Shown here piece by piece: positions 9,060 through 17,026 of a stretch of DNA of 32,391 nucleotides. The DNA comes from an uncultured Woeseiaceae bacterium (GTDB taxonomy: Bacteria > Pseudomonadota > Gammaproteobacteria > Steroidobacterales > Woeseiaceae). A model generated the notes under the pieces. The model worked only from the letters and a program-made list of their open reading frames with translations, was not told where the DNA came from and ran no database searches. Position 1 is the stretch's first letter. Every line of letters begins with the position of its first letter. The translations under genes were made by a program, and so were the position numbers. The stretch lies in NCBI GenBank assembly GCA_902510755.1, contig CABXCS010000009.1, positions 1-32,391 of the forward strand. The letters are read 5' to 3'.

Positions 9060-10158
9060 TTATAGTCCCTGCTTTAAGCTTGCTTCAATAAATTTATCTA
9101 AATCACCATCTAGAACTGCTTGAGTATTGCCGGTCTCAACCCCTGTTCTCAAATCTTTAATACGACTTTGATCTAAAACATATGACCGAATTTGACTACC
9201 CCAACCTACATCTGCTTTTGAATCTTCTAATAAAGATGCTTCTGTGTTTTTCTTTTGCAACTCTAATTCATATAATTTTGCTTTAAGCTGTTTCATTGCT
9301 GTTGCTTTGTTTTTATGTTGAGACCTATCATTCTGACATTGTACTACGACATTCGAGGGTAAGTGAGTAATTCGCACAGCAGATTCAGTTCTGTTGACAT
9401 GCTGGCCGCCCGCTCCACTAGCTCGATAAACGTCAATTCTAAGATCAGATGGATCAACATCAATATCAATATTATCATCGATTTCAGGCATCACAAATAC
9501 TGAAGCAAAGGATGTATGTCTTTTATTGCTGGAGTCAAAAGGTGATTTTCTAACCAAGCGATGTACTCCTGTTTCAGTTCTTAACCAACCATAAGCATAA
9601 TCACCAGACACATGAATAGTTGCGCTCTTGATGCCTGCGACGTCTCCCGCCGAAACTTCAATTATATCAATCTTATAATTGTGAGCTTCAGCCCATCTTA
9701 GATACATTCTAAATAACATTTCCGCCCAATCTTGAGCCTCTGTTCCACCGGCACCTGATTGAATATCAATATAAGCATTAGAATAATCCATCTCTCCATT
9801 AAACATTCTATGAAATTCAAGTTTTGCTATCTTTTTATCTAAAGAATCAACTTCCAGCTCAATATCCTTTATTGTCTCAACATCATGCTCTTCAAAGGCT
9901 AGAGTTAATAATTCTTGTGAGTCAATGCAAGATATCTGCATCGAATCCAATCCATCTACAATAGATTCCAATTTAGATCGTTCTTTACCAAGAGACTGAG
10001 CTTTCTCTGGTTCGTTCCATACATCAGGATTTTCGAGTTCTCTTTTGACTTCTGCAAGTCTTTCGGATTTAGCTTCATAGTCAAAGATACCCCCTAAGCG
10101 AATCTATACGCGAAAGTATATTATTAATTAAACTATTTAAGTGATTGATTTCTAACAT
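9060..10158 (-). CDS. prfB: Peptide chain release factor 2, with programmed +1 frameshift
   Basis: RF2 terminates translation at UGA and UAA. The true start is the ATG at 10158. It encodes a 25-residue leader peptide beginning [10 protein letters not shown] and ending LRGYL, followed by an in-frame TGA. Shifting +1 there continues into the main frame and gives 365 residues, identical to the E. coli length. The stop-codon recognition tripeptide is in [14 protein letters not shown], and the peptidyl-hydrolysis motif is [12 protein letters not shown]. Reading only from an internal ATG at 9971 would miss the N-terminal domain. The low level of RF2 is expected to promote its own frameshift. The gene sits 6 bases after recJ and abuts lysS. 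Confidence 0.97.
10080..10095 (-). promoter_or_regulatory. prfB +1 programmed ribosomal frameshift site
   Basis: On the minus strand the sequence is AGGGGGTATCTTTGAC. The Shine-Dalgarno-like AGGGGG lies three bases before the slippery CTT codon, and TGA is codon 26. Spacing and bases match the classical bacterial RF2 autoregulatory site. The ribosome pauses at UGA when RF2 is scarce and slips from CUU to UUU, then reads GAC. Confidence 0.97.
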
Positions 10159-10164
10159 ATATAT

Positions 10165-11856
10165 CTATGAATAAATATTCTCTACCAACAACTGAGCCGT
10201 TACATTTCCACGAAATTCATTGACCTGTAGTTTATATATTAATTCTACCGCATCTCTTGAAATAATACTTCCTTGGTTGAAGGCAATACCATCAATAATA
10301 ACCTTTCCATCAAAAGATTTTACTTTTATCTTTAAATGCTTATCTCCCACTACTCTTTGATCCAGTAAGTAAAATTTTCCAAAGAAAATGGGTTCATCGA
10401 ATCCTGAGCCCCATGGGCCGAATTGATCAATCATTCTTGCAAAATCAATCGATAACTTTTTAGATGGTATTTCACCATCAACATATATCGCCCCAGTTAA
10501 ATCAACAAATGGATATAAGTTTTTTATATGAACAGAGGCAGTGACTTTGAATTCATCAAAATGTTCATCTTTTATTGTTAATCCTGCTGCCATAGAATGA
10601 CCCCCAAATTTCTGAATCAGATGAGGCTTTTCTGTTGCTATTGATTCAAGCAAATCTTTAATATGGATACCCCGAATGGACCTTGCGGAACCCTTAATTA
10701 AGCCATCCTCTTCATGGGCAAAAGCTATCACTGGGCGGTTACAATGATCTTTCAATCTAGAAGCAACAAGACCTACGAGGCCTTGATGCCAATCTTTATT
10801 TTTTACGCAAACACATAATGGTAAATTAGTTTTATTAAACTTTTCAATAAAAGTGAAGGCTTCACCTTGCATTTTCTGTTCGATACCTTGACGTTTTTTA
10901 TTTTTTTTATCTAAAATTTCAGCACACTCTAATGCAAATTTGTCATCGTCTGTTAATAGGCACTTTATTCCAACTGACATATCCTCCAATCTTCCTGCAG
11001 CATTAATTTTTGGACCTAATGAGAACCCTAAGTCGGTACTGGACACCTTTTTTGGATTTCTTCCAGACTGAAGAATTAATGCATTGATCCCAGAAATACA
11101 ACGTTGTTTACGTATTCTTTTGATACCTTGATCAACTAAAATGCGATTATTAAGATCTAGTTTCACTACATCAGCTATTGTTCCGAGTGCAACTAAATCT
11201 AAATAACGAGAAGGAATAGAGGCAAAACCAATATTTCCCTGAAGTTCAAGCTCTTTCCCAAGTCCGGCCATCACATAAAATGCCACTCCCACTCCAGCCA
11301 AATTCTTGCTGACAAAACTACTACTTTCTAGATTTGGATTGACTATGACATTAGCATCAGGCAGCTCATTGCCGGGCAAATGGTGATCAGTCACTAAAAC
11401 ATCTATTTTACTATTTCGAGCTTCTTTCACACCGTCAAAACTAGAGATACCATTATCTACTGTGATGATCAGATCTGGATTTAACTTTTTTGCCTCATCA
11501 ACAATTTTAGGAGTTAATCCATAACCATAATCAAATCTATTTGGTACGATATAATTTATTTTATTAAATCCAAAATCCTTTAAACAGCGTATTAAAAGTG
11601 CAGTGCTAGTAGCGCCATCTACATCATAATCACCCACAATTAAAATTTCCTTCTCCTTATTATCCAATATGAGCTGGACCGCCTCAGGTATAAATTCTAA
11701 TGAACTGATAGGAGCAAGATTACTCAACGCATATGTATAATCTTCTTTCTTCTTTATACCTCTGGCCGACAAAATTCTAGCAATAAGCGGATCGAGATGA
11801 TCTAAGTTATCGATATTATTAAATTTCTTATTATATATTGGTGGTTTAATTTGCAT
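10165..11856 (-). CDS. recJ: Single-stranded-DNA-specific exonuclease RecJ
   Basis: RecJ degrades single-stranded DNA 5' to 3' in recombination and mismatch repair. The 563-residue protein is close to the E. coli 577. DHH-family motifs are complete: motif I GDYDVDGATS (75-84), VDNGIS (133-138) and TDHHLPG (156-162). GPKINAAGRLEDM follows, and the DHHA1 domain carries FGGHSMAAG. Its ATG overlaps the end of the RpfE-like gene by 11 bases, and prfB follows 6 bases after its stop. This suggests one transcript, (RpfE-like)-recJ-prfB-lysS. Confidence 0.96.
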   Translation of the reverse strand: MQIKPPIYNKKFNNIDNLDHLDPLIARILSARGIKKKEDYTYALSNLAPISSLEFIPEAVQLILDNKEKEILIVGDYDVDGATSTALLIRCLKDFGFNKINYIVPNRFDYGYGLTPKIVDEAKKLNPDLIITVDNGISSFDGVKEARNSKIDVLVTDHHLPGNELPDANVIVNPNLESSSFVSKNLAGVGVAFYVMAGLGKELELQGNIGFASIPSRYLDLVALGTIADVVKLDLNNRILVDQGIKRIRKQRCISGINALILQSGRNPKKVSSTDLGFSLGPKINAAGRLEDMSVGIKCLLTDDDKFALECAEILDKKNKKRQGIEQKMQGEAFTFIEKFNKTNLPLCVCVKNKDWHQGLVGLVASRLKDHCNRPVIAFAHEEDGLIKGSARSIRGIHIKDLLESIATEKPHLIQKFGGHSMAAGLTIKDEHFDEFKVTASVHIKNLYPFVDLTGAIYVDGEIPSKKLSIDFARMIDQFGPWGSGFDEPIFFGKFYLLDQRVVGDKHLKIKVKSFDGKVIIDGIAFNQGSIISRDAVELIYKLQVNEFRGNVTAQLLVENIYS

Positions 11857-12850
11857 GATCAGATGACTTAATTAATTGAAGAGATTTGGCTTTTCGCCAA
11901 AAAAAATATTTTTGCGGAGACTTTATTTCGATCTGCCAGCCATCTCTAAATATCAAAACTAGTTGTTCTGGATTAACTTCTTTATGATATCTATAAATAG
12001 TTAGTAAAAAAGACTCTAATTCATTTTTTGAACTAGATTCAATACCAGTATCTTCTGGGGTTACAGCGACGAATGCTCCATCCTCGTGTTTCAAAAAGTT
12101 ATCAAACTCACTTTTAAAATCATCGGCCTCGTTTTTTGTTATAGCCCAAAAACCTCTGATAATAGGATCATCCGAGAGTAATTTTGGCAAATTTATATTA
12201 CTGCGAGGCACCAATTTTCCTCCACCCCATACCCATAATGAATTAAATAAGCCATGCTTAATGTTATGTGAGTTGTGAATTATCATTTGAATCTCATTTA
12301 TCAAGTTCCCATATTCTCCCGATAGGTCATCATTTGGCGCTACACTATTAATTGCTTGATCAGATAACTCTGATGGGGAATATATGCTTGTTGGAAATAA
12401 TTTTTCAAATAATAAGTAACCATTCAATCCATTGTGTGAGAGCTTTACTGCAATATTATTCGAAATTTGATTCTGTATCTCGATAAAATCTTTTGAAATT
12501 TCTTTTACTATCTCAACTGAGTGCCTAACAGTTTTAATACTCAATTGATTACCATGTGTCTGAATTATAACGGGATCAGCTGCTGCAATATATTGTTTAG
12601 GTTTCTTGCTAGTTTCACCAAAATATCTTAATGCGCCAAAATTAGTTACCTTTTCTTGCTCACCAAAGAAAGACAGTAGGTGATTAAGTATATGTTTGTG
12701 TGTGCTAGTGTATGAAGCATTTGATCTACTAAGCCAATTTCTTAAGTTCAAATCAAGATCTGATAATTTACCTAGGGCGGGTAAAATTATTACACGGGCT
12801 GTTTTTTTTGATGATAGCATCAGTTTATTAAACCTATTATTATTAGTCAT
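11846..12850 (-). CDS. RpfE-type conserved protein (COG4255-like), function unknown
   Basis: I do not recognise a defined enzymatic role. The protein has about 334 residues and no signal peptide or membrane helix. Two phrases, AAADPVIIQTHGNQLSI (91-107) and NSLWVWGGG (205-213), match my memory of the proteobacterial RpfE-type family. That family is encoded next to recJ in Xanthomonas and is sometimes labelled phosphoglycerate-mutase-like. I prefer the ATG at 12850. An alternative GTG lies two codons upstream (12856), and neither has a clear ribosome binding site. The recJ ATG overlaps its 3' end, so the two are translationally linked. The rpf quorum-sensing genes themselves are not in this window. 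Confidence 0.6.
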   Translation of the reverse strand: MTNNNRFNKLMLSSKKTARVIILPALGKLSDLDLNLRNWLSRSNASYTSTHKHILNHLLSFFGEQEKVTNFGALRYFGETSKKPKQYIAAADPVIIQTHGNQLSIKTVRHSVEIVKEISKDFIEIQNQISNNIAVKLSHNGLNGYLLFEKLFPTSIYSPSELSDQAINSVAPNDDLSGEYGNLINEIQMIIHNSHNIKHGLFNSLWVWGGGKLVPRSNINLPKLLSDDPIIRGFWAITKNEADDFKSEFDNFLKHEDGAFVAVTPEDTGIESSSKNELESFLLTIYRYHKEVNPEQLVLIFRDGWQIEIKSPQKYFFWRKAKSLQLIKSSDHAN

Positions 12851-12901
12851 TATCACATAAAATTTTAATTATTTACCAGTCAAATAGGAAGATCTTACCA
12901 A

Positions 12902-13270
12902 GTGAATTTTACCAAAGATGCTAGCTCTGAAGTCACGATAAAGCGTTATGAAAACAACCGGCTTAAAATTGGAAATCAATCTATTGATTATTCTTGCATC
13001 GTAGGTATGAATGAAATCATTGGGAAGTGGAATAACAAGAATGCAGATAATACTAGTATTAAAGATCTCGATTTCTTAGCAAAAAGAAATCCAGATATAT
13101 TGATATTTGGTACAGGTCAAAATGCAGTCATACCTAATCGTAATTTAATATTCGAACTAGCAAAAATTAATTTAGGTATCGAGGTAATGACCACAGCTGC
13201 GGCTTGCAGAACATTTAATATTTTAATTTCAGAGGGTCGAAGCCCGATAGCGATCTTAACTCTAGATTAG
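12902..13270 (+). CDS. Mth938-like domain protein (DUF498 family)
   Basis: This 122-residue protein has the compact fold of the Mth938/NDUFAF3 family, whose mitochondrial member helps assemble respiratory complex I. The bacterial role is not known. Visible family features are the early GNQSIDYSCIV strand, ILIFGTGQNAVIPN (67-80), GIEVMTTAAACRTFNIL and a final EGRSPIAILTL. The start is GTG, with GGAAG about a dozen bases upstream, and gives the expected N-terminus. It is divergent from the RpfE-like gene (51-base gap) and convergent with nlpD (3-base gap). Confidence 0.82.
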   Translation: MNFTKDASSEVTIKRYENNRLKIGNQSIDYSCIVGMNEIIGKWNNKNADNTSIKDLDFLAKRNPDILIFGTGQNAVIPNRNLIFELAKINLGIEVMTTAAACRTFNILISEGRSPIAILTLD

Positions 13271-13293
13271 TTTTTATGATTTACTCAAAAACT
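13269..13293. terminator. Small inverted repeat between convergent genes
   Basis: A perfect 7-base inverted repeat (AGTTTTT / AAAAACT, 11-base loop) spans the two stop codons of the Mth938-like gene and nlpD. Its position suits a bidirectional terminator. The stem is almost all A-T and lacks a strong U tail, so this is a weak candidate. Confidence 0.25.
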
Positions 13294-13975
13294 GGACGGG
13301 ATCTATCGGTTTAGTGTTTCGTCGTACCTCGAAATATAATCTTGGTGTCTGCTCTGGACCCAAACCCATTGTAGCAATCTCCTGACCTTTTTTTATAAGA
13401 TCACCTTCACTTACTATTATTCTCTGATTATATCCGTAGGCGCTAAGATATACTTTACTGTGTTCTATTATAATTAATTGACCATAACCTATTAAGCCAT
13501 TTCCAGCATAAACTACTCTTCCATCTGATGCAGCTACTATTGACTGACCTAAACTCCCCCCCATTAAGATACCACCAGAGAAATTAGAATTCTTAGAGAA
13601 TTTACTTAAAATCTCTCCATCAGTTGGAAGAACCCAGTTTATTTTTTTACTATCTATACGTATTGTTTTATTGGCCTTGTTTACACTCTTTGATCTTAGA
13701 GGTTTTTTTTGCAGATAGTTAGGTGGAGGTGTTAATTTGATAATCTGCCCAGGTATAATAAGATCGGTATTAGTAATTTTATTCCATGAAATTAGATCTT
13801 GATAATTCAATCCATAGCGCCATGCTATTACCATAAGGGTCTCGCCTGATCTCACAAAATGCTGCTTCTCATTAATATCATTGAGCTGAATTGAACTGCA
13901 AGCAGACACAAGGAAAAACATACTTATTAAGCTATGAAGCAATTTTGACTTTCCAAGTAATATAAATTTGCTCAA
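13274..13975 (-). CDS. nlpD: NlpD-like lipoprotein with LysM and LytM domains
   Basis: NlpD activates the cell-division amidase AmiC in the periplasm. The 233-residue protein has a lipoprotein signal peptide with the lipobox FLVSAC (lipidated Cys26). A LysM peptidoglycan-binding domain follows (about 38-82, HFVRSGETLMVIAWRYG), and a C-terminal M23/LytM domain is at about 115-230. The usual zinc ligands of active M23 peptidases are not apparent: YLSAYGYNQ replaces the histidine-bearing motif, and RLYFEVR lacks its HxH pair. It should therefore be a non-catalytic activator, as is known for NlpD. The start is TTG with AAGG upstream. No rpoS follows it, unlike the usual order. Confidence 0.88.
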   Translation of the reverse strand: MSKFILLGKSKLLHSLISMFFLVSACSSIQLNDINEKQHFVRSGETLMVIAWRYGLNYQDLISWNKITNTDLIIPGQIIKLTPPPNYLQKKPLRSKSVNKANKTIRIDSKKINWVLPTDGEILSKFSKNSNFSGGILMGGSLGQSIVAASDGRVVYAGNGLIGYGQLIIIEHSKVYLSAYGYNQRIIVSEGDLIKKGQEIATMGLGPEQTPRLYFEVRRNTKPIDPVQFLSKS

Positions 13976-14015
13976 ATGAGAATACCTTGTTGCCTTAATT
14001 ATAGGATTAAATCTT

Positions 14016-14591
14016 TTATTGTAAATACACTATAAATAATAAAAGAATCACACTAACTAACCAACCAATTCTTTCAATATACTTCTCCAATACTGAAGAG
14101 ACCTGCTCTCCACTGAAATAAACAACTGCTGAGACTAAGAAGAAACGAGCGCCTCTGCCAATAATTGAAAAAAGAATAAATCCTAAGAAATTAACTCCAG
14201 TCATACCTGCTGAAATAGTAAATATTTTATATGGGATTGGGGAAAATCCAGCTAATAATACTGCCCATAATCCCCATTTTGTGAACCATACTTTTGATAA
14301 TTGAAATGACTCCCAGTAACTAGAGCTCATGAGCCAAGACTCAATAATATCAAAAATAAAAAACCCTAAAATATAACCAAATATCCCGCCAAGCAATGAG
14401 GCTATTGTTGTTATAAATGCGAAGTACCAAGCTTTATTTCTATCAGCTAAGCACATTGGGATCAGCATAACATCAGGTGGAATCGGGAAGAAAGATGATT
14501 CTGAAAAACTTAGATAAAATAGGTATTTATGAGCATTTTTATTACCAGCCCACGAAATTACTTTTTTATATAAATTACCAAAAATTCGCAT
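14016..14591 (-). CDS. yqaA: YqaA/DedA-family inner-membrane protein (VTT domain)
   Basis: This is a 191-residue polytopic membrane protein of the YqaA branch of the DedA/VTT superfamily. An amphipathic entry segment, SFSESSFFPIPPDVMLIPM, resembles the re-entrant loop of DedA proteins. A second one, FSPIPYKIFTISAGMTGV, and the GRGARF motif near residue 148 complete the pattern. Several other membrane helices are predicted. DedA proteins act in membrane homeostasis, and some flip polyprenyl phosphate or phospholipid. Activity for YqaA is not established. It lies between pcm and nlpD. Confidence 0.85.
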   Translation of the reverse strand: MRIFGNLYKKVISWAGNKNAHKYLFYLSFSESSFFPIPPDVMLIPMCLADRNKAWYFAFITTIASLLGGIFGYILGFFIFDIIESWLMSSSYWESFQLSKVWFTKWGLWAVLLAGFSPIPYKIFTISAGMTGVNFLGFILFSIIGRGARFFLVSAVVYFSGEQVSSVLEKYIERIGWLVSVILLLFIVYLQ

Positions 14592-14635
14592 TATTTTAGA
14601 TTTTTCTTACGAGATAGTATTATCATCAGTCAATA

Positions 14636-15301
14636 TTAATCCTCTTTTATAAGTGGTACAAAGCTCACCGAACCAAGATCTTTACTTTCATAATGATCCT
14701 GATTTCTAGTAACTATCATTAATTTTTGCTCATTAGAACCACCAATCGGTATAATCATTGAGCCATTTAAGGCTAATTGCTCAAGAAGTTTTATCGGTAG
14801 TTTAGGAGCTGCAGCAGCAACAATTATTCCGTCATACGGTCCATATTTTGACCAACCTTGCCAGCCATCACCATGGCGAAAATTAACATTATAGATATCT
14901 ATTGCGCGTAACCGCTGTTTAGTTTTTTGCAATAAACTACGAATTCTCTCAATAGAATAAATTTCTTTAAAAAAAGGTGAAAGTACTGCAGTCTGATAAC
15001 CACAACCGGTTCCAATCTCAAGAATACGATCACCGATAACAGAATTTAGTAAAGATTCTGTCATTTTTGCTACAATATAAGGCTGACTAATTGTTTGGCC
15101 AAGTCCTATTGGAAGCGCGGTGTCTTCATAAGATCTTGTAGCTAATGCCTCATCTACAAACAAATGTCGCGGAACATCACGAATACGATCAAGCACAGCG
15201 TTGGATTTAATTCCCTGCTCTTTCAACCTCATAATTAAACGATCACGTGTACGATCAGATGTCATGCCTATACCCTGATTATTTATGGAACTCTTGATCA
15301 T
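14636..15301 (-). CDS. pcm: Protein-L-isoaspartate O-methyltransferase
   Basis: Pcm methylates isoaspartyl residues using S-adenosylmethionine to start repair of aged proteins. From the chosen ATG the protein has 221 residues. The family core ALPIGLGQTISQPYIVAKMTE is followed by the SAM motif I, LEIGTGCGYQTAVL, then HGDGWQGW and VAAAAPKLP. I chose the ATG at 15301 because it overlaps the surE stop as TAATG. The reading from 15313 would need TTG, and a further ATG 12 codons inside is possible. Confidence 0.95.
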   Translation of the reverse strand: MIKSSINNQGIGMTSDRTRDRLIMRLKEQGIKSNAVLDRIRDVPRHLFVDEALATRSYEDTALPIGLGQTISQPYIVAKMTESLLNSVIGDRILEIGTGCGYQTAVLSPFFKEIYSIERIRSLLQKTKQRLRAIDIYNVNFRHGDGWQGWSKYGPYDGIIVAAAAPKLPIKLLEQLALNGSMIIPIGGSNEQKLMIVTRNQDHYESKDLGSVSFVPLIKED

Positions 15302-16041
15302 TAAATTAACCAATCTCTCAAATCTTCAATAATAGTGTGATTTGTCATATCAATCTGAATAGGACTAACTGATACGGAATCATTGTTTATAGCATGAAAA
15401 TCAGTACCTGGGCCAGCATCATAACCTTCACCAGGCGCTCCGATTAAATAATTATAGGTATGACTCTCATTATTTGAGACAGGTATTGGATATGATTTTT
15501 TTCGAGTTCCTAATCTAGTAGCTACAACACCATTTAGATCACCCATGCTTCTATCAGGTACGTTCACATTTAAGATTGTATCGGACGGAAAAGGATGACT
15601 CTTAAGCTTTTCAACTAATTCAACTGCAACCTGAGCAGCCACCTTATAATTATTATTATTCTTATTGATCGATGATATTGCAATTGATGGAATTCCAAGT
15701 GATCTTCCTTCAATTGCTGCCGCAACCGTACCCGAATAGAGAACATCCTCCCCAAGGTTCGCGCCATGATTAACTCCAGAGATCACCATATCAGGCTCGA
15801 TATCCAAAAATCCAGATAACCCTAAATAAACTGTATCTGCTGGTGTCCCATTAACACAAAAAATATTATCATCAATTTTTTTAATTTGAAGCTCAGATCG
15901 GAGTGTTAATGCACTGCTAGAGCCTGAATGATTTTCTTTTGGTGCAAAGATAATAATTTCAGCAATTTTTTTTAAATGCGCTGCAAGTATATTAATACCA
16001 TCCGCTAAGTAGCCATCATCATTACTCAATAAGATAATCAT
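15301..16041 (-). CDS. surE: 5'/3'-nucleotidase SurE
   Basis: SurE is a divalent-metal-dependent nucleoside monophosphate phosphatase linked to stationary-phase survival. The metal-binding start ILLSNDDG (Asp8, Asp9) is intact, along with the serine-rich loop HSGSSSALT, the segment ISGVNHGANLGEDVLYSGTV and the ending PIQIDMT. At 246 residues it is of normal size. The pcm gene overlaps its stop by one base, the classical surE-pcm pairing. It diverges from the Smr-domain gene. Confidence 0.96.
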   Translation of the reverse strand: MIILLSNDDGYLADGINILAAHLKKIAEIIIFAPKENHSGSSSALTLRSELQIKKIDDNIFCVNGTPADTVYLGLSGFLDIEPDMVISGVNHGANLGEDVLYSGTVAAAIEGRSLGIPSIAISSINKNNNNYKVAAQVAVELVEKLKSHPFPSDTILNVNVPDRSMGDLNGVVATRLGTRKKSYPIPVSNNESHTYNYLIGAPGEGYDAGPGTDFHAINNDSVSVSPIQIDMTNHTIIEDLRDWLI

Positions 16042-16145
16042 TGTTGAATTTTACATTTTTAATAATAAACAGCTATATATTTATTAACTATTGTATACTG
16101 ATAATAGAAATTATCTCTTCTCTTTAACTGTATTATTAAATTTAA
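16042..16145. promoter_or_regulatory. Divergent surE / Smr-gene intergenic region
   Basis: This 104-base gap separates two divergent starts, so it should hold promoters for both strands. It is very AT-rich. On the plus strand TATACT and GATAAT occur close together near 16094-16105, and the minus strand offers TATACA/TACAAT at the same place. No consensus -35 is evident, so exact promoters cannot be assigned. Confidence 0.3.
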
Positions 16146-16709
16146 ATGACTGATAAAAAAGTACATAATTCAGAATCTTATTCAATTAGTGACGAAGAGA
16201 GTAAATTATTTAGAGATGCTATCGGGGATGCTAAACCAATACCAAAAGTAAAAAACACTCCATTTCGAAAAAAGATATCTGCAAAAGCAAATTTCACAAG
16301 AAAGGACAATCAAAACGTCCTAACTGAAAGTATGACTGCAAATATTGATCTCCAAGAAGAAAACGATATAAATAACCTAAAATTCCACAGATCAAATATA
16401 ACAACAAAATTAATGAAAAAATTATCTCGTGGTACATTTAGTATACAAGCCGAAATAGATCTTCATGGAATGACAGTAAATGAAACAAGCGAGTATTTAA
16501 AATCTTTTATAGCAGATAGCGTTAAAGACAATTTAACATGTGTTAGAGTAATTCATGGAAAAGGGCTTGGTTCTGGGCCTGGCGGTCCAGTTCTTAAAAA
16601 GCATGTTAATCATTTATTGAGAAAGTGGGACCAGGTTCTTGCTTTTACTACTGCACGCCAAGTTGATGGAGGTACTGGTGCTATTTATGTACTACTATCA
16701 AAAAATTAA
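16146..16709 (+). CDS. Smr-domain protein (SmrA/SmrB-like)
   Basis: This is a 187-residue protein with a charged, probably disordered N-terminal region and a C-terminal Smr domain from about residue 100. The domain shows the two hallmark motifs: DLHGMT at 105-110 and HGKGLGS at 137-143. VLKKHVNHLL and the GGTGAIYVLL end follow. Smr domains act on nucleic acids as nickases or endonucleases. In E. coli, SmrB cleaves mRNA at collided ribosomes. Whether this protein serves that role is inference. The N-terminal EEESKLFRDAIGDAKPI-like pattern (here DEESKLFRDAIGDAKPI) resembles SmrA/SmrB proteins. It is on the opposite strand from its neighbours. Confidence 0.85.
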   Translation: MTDKKVHNSESYSISDEESKLFRDAIGDAKPIPKVKNTPFRKKISAKANFTRKDNQNVLTESMTANIDLQEENDINNLKFHRSNITTKLMKKLSRGTFSIQAEIDLHGMTVNETSEYLKSFIADSVKDNLTCVRVIHGKGLGSGPGGPVLKKHVNHLLRKWDQVLAFTTARQVDGGTGAIYVLLSKN

Positions 16710-16710
16710 A

Positions 16711-16734
16711 CCAAGTAATTGTTAATTTAATTGG
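16711..16734. terminator. Weak hairpin between convergent Smr gene and ftsB
   Basis: CCAAGTAATT and AATTTAATTGG flank a GTT centre and can pair at eight of ten positions. It overlaps the ftsB 3' end and could serve both directions. It is AT-rich and has no long U-tract, so termination is uncertain. Confidence 0.22.
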
Positions 16735-17011
16735 GATCAACAATAAGATATAGAGTCTCATTTTCACCAATTAAGCCTAAATCATTTCTAGCTCGCTCTT
16801 CTATCGCATCATTACCTGATTTTAGATTATTTATTTCAGCTTCTAACTCACTATTTCTTTTTTCTAAAAATATATTTTCTTTTTTCTGTATCTCCACATC
16901 ATTCTGTAAGGCTTTTAATTGAAAATAACCATCCTCTGAAATCCATATTTTAGTTTGCATGATCAAAATCATCATAACGAGAATTAATAGAATCCAACGA
17001 AAATTTTCCAT
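16727..17011 (-). CDS. ftsB: Cell division protein FtsB
   Basis: FtsB is a small bitopic division protein that forms the FtsQLB complex at the septum. The 94-residue sequence has a short cytoplasmic N-terminus, one membrane helix (about 5-22) and a periplasmic coiled coil (about 32-68). The conserved ending AIEERARNDLGLIGENETLY follows. It lies 15 bases after the eno stop, the usual eno-ftsB linkage. The ispD and ispF genes that often follow are absent. Confidence 0.92.
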   Translation of the reverse strand: MENFRWILLILVMMILIMQTKIWISEDGYFQLKALQNDVEIQKKENIFLEKRNSELEAEINNLKSGNDAIEERARNDLGLIGENETLYLIVDPN

Positions 17012-17026
17012 CTCTATATCACTCTA

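Noticed and set aside
11846-12850. Evidence for DSF (rpf) quorum sensing
   Set aside because: Only an RpfE-type gene is present. rpfF, rpfC and rpfG are not in the window, and RpfE-type proteins occur without them.
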